8,231 bases of DNA, taken from assembly GCA_946055125.1 (NCBI GenBank), contig CAMGFF010000083.1, positions 1 through 8,231 on the forward strand, in the 5' to 3' direction. The notes under the pieces were generated by a model. The model was not told the DNA's origin, made no database searches, and was given only the letters and a program-made list of their open reading frames with translations. Below are positions 7,203 through 8,231 of this stretch, piece after piece. This stretch comes from an uncultured Prevotellaceae bacterium (lineage in GTDB: Bacteria > Bacteroidota > Bacteroidia > Bacteroidales > Muribaculaceae). A program made the translations under genes and the position numbers. Within the stretch, counting starts at the first letter, position 1; the number at the start of each line of letters is the position of its first letter.

Positions 7203-7293
7203 AGTTAGGAGTTTTTATCAGTTAGGAGTTTGTAGTTAGGAGTTTGTAGTTAGGAGTTGTCACTAATAAATCATCACTAAAAAACTCCTAACT
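7203..7293. repeat. Direct and inverted 11-14 bp repeats in the sufC-sufD gap
   Basis: The element AGTTAGGAGTT occurs four times in direct orientation, starting near 7203, 7220 (first base shared), 7234 and 7248; the last two units are 14 bp apart. One inverted copy lies at 7280-7293. The inverted copy pairs perfectly with 7203-7216 (14 bp), 7232-7245 (14 bp, using 7282-7295) or 7246-7258 (13 bp, using 7283-7295). The suf transcript, read leftward, could therefore form any one of several mutually exclusive hairpins just before sufD. A more degenerate copy (ACTCCTCACT) follows at 7299-7308. None of the stems is followed by a clear long U-run directly at its base, so a classical terminator is uncertain. 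Confidence 0.85.
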
Positions 7294-7312
7294 ACTCACT
7301 CCTCACTAAATA

Positions 7313-8062
<750 letters not shown>

Positions 8063-8104
8063 ATCGTTATATATGAGTGTGTGAATTATTGACTTGGTGG
8101 GAGA

Positions 8105-8231
8105 TTAGCCGATGCTGCCTTCGAGGGAGAGGGACAGGAGCTTCTGGGCCTCGACGGCAAACTCCATGGGAAGCTTTGCCATCACTTCCTTGGCGTAGCC
8201 GTTGACGATGAGGCCAATGGCATCCTCGGTG
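8105..8231 (-). CDS. sufB: SufB, Fe-S cluster scaffold (C-terminal 41 residues only)
   Basis: The leftward frame ending at TAA (8105-8107) runs off the right edge of the window. Its 41 visible residues include GLIVNGYAKEV, LPMEFAVEAQKLL and end in SLEGSIG, the conserved C-terminus of SufB. This frame is short enough to be missed by length filters. SufB carries the active-site Cys and receives sulfur from SufS (through a SufE/U-type carrier where present). Those catalytic residues lie upstream of the visible part and cannot be checked here. It is the first visible gene of the sufBCDS order, 42 bp ahead of sufC. Confidence 0.93.
   Translation of the reverse strand, partial: TEDAIGLIVNGYAKEVMAKLPMEFAVEAQKLLSLSLEGSIG

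Noticed and set aside
7203..7258. Regularly spaced short repeats that could suggest a CRISPR array
   Set aside because: Units are only 11-14 bp with spacers of a few bases, lying between two suf genes with no cas genes. This is a simple intergenic repeat.

Overview
The window looks like chromosomal DNA of a gut-type Bacteroidota, most likely order Bacteroidales. The evidence is a match to the Bacteroidota promoter form (TTTG, 20 nt, TAATTTTG) ahead of the gene at 1359, the absence of strong Shine-Dalgarno sequences, AT-rich intergenic DNA between more GC-rich genes, and protein types (exported WG-repeat/caspase protein, barrel-like protein ending in Phe) common in that group. Family or genus cannot be fixed from the sequence alone.

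Layout, left to right. Positions 1-150 hold no gene; a weak leftward promoter may serve a gene outside the window. A leftward gene (202-987) encodes an exported Pro/Lys/Gly-repeat protein of unknown function and ends in a strong hairpin terminator (151-191). A 371-bp AT-rich divergent region (988-1358) carries the rightward promoter. Two rightward genes follow, 64 bp apart: a 693-aa exported protein with about nine WG repeats joined to a caspase-fold (C14-like) domain with an intact His/Cys dyad, and a 324-aa exported, probable outer-membrane beta-barrel protein. They probably form one transcript, ended at 4498-4541 by a hairpin that also serves the convergent operon.

The right half is the leftward suf operon in the order sufB (only the last 41 residues are in the window), sufC, sufD, sufS. 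It encodes the SufBCD scaffold/ATPase complex and the SufS cysteine desulfurase for iron-sulfur cluster assembly. The operon is housekeeping, but two details stand out: a cluster of repeats between sufC and sufD that can form alternative hairpins, and a CX2CX2C tail on SufD.

The best candidate for an undescribed system is the WG-repeat/caspase protein with its downstream envelope protein. The sequence supports an exported protease fused to a repeat domain and co-encoded with a surface-type partner. Substrate, trigger and partnership are inference.
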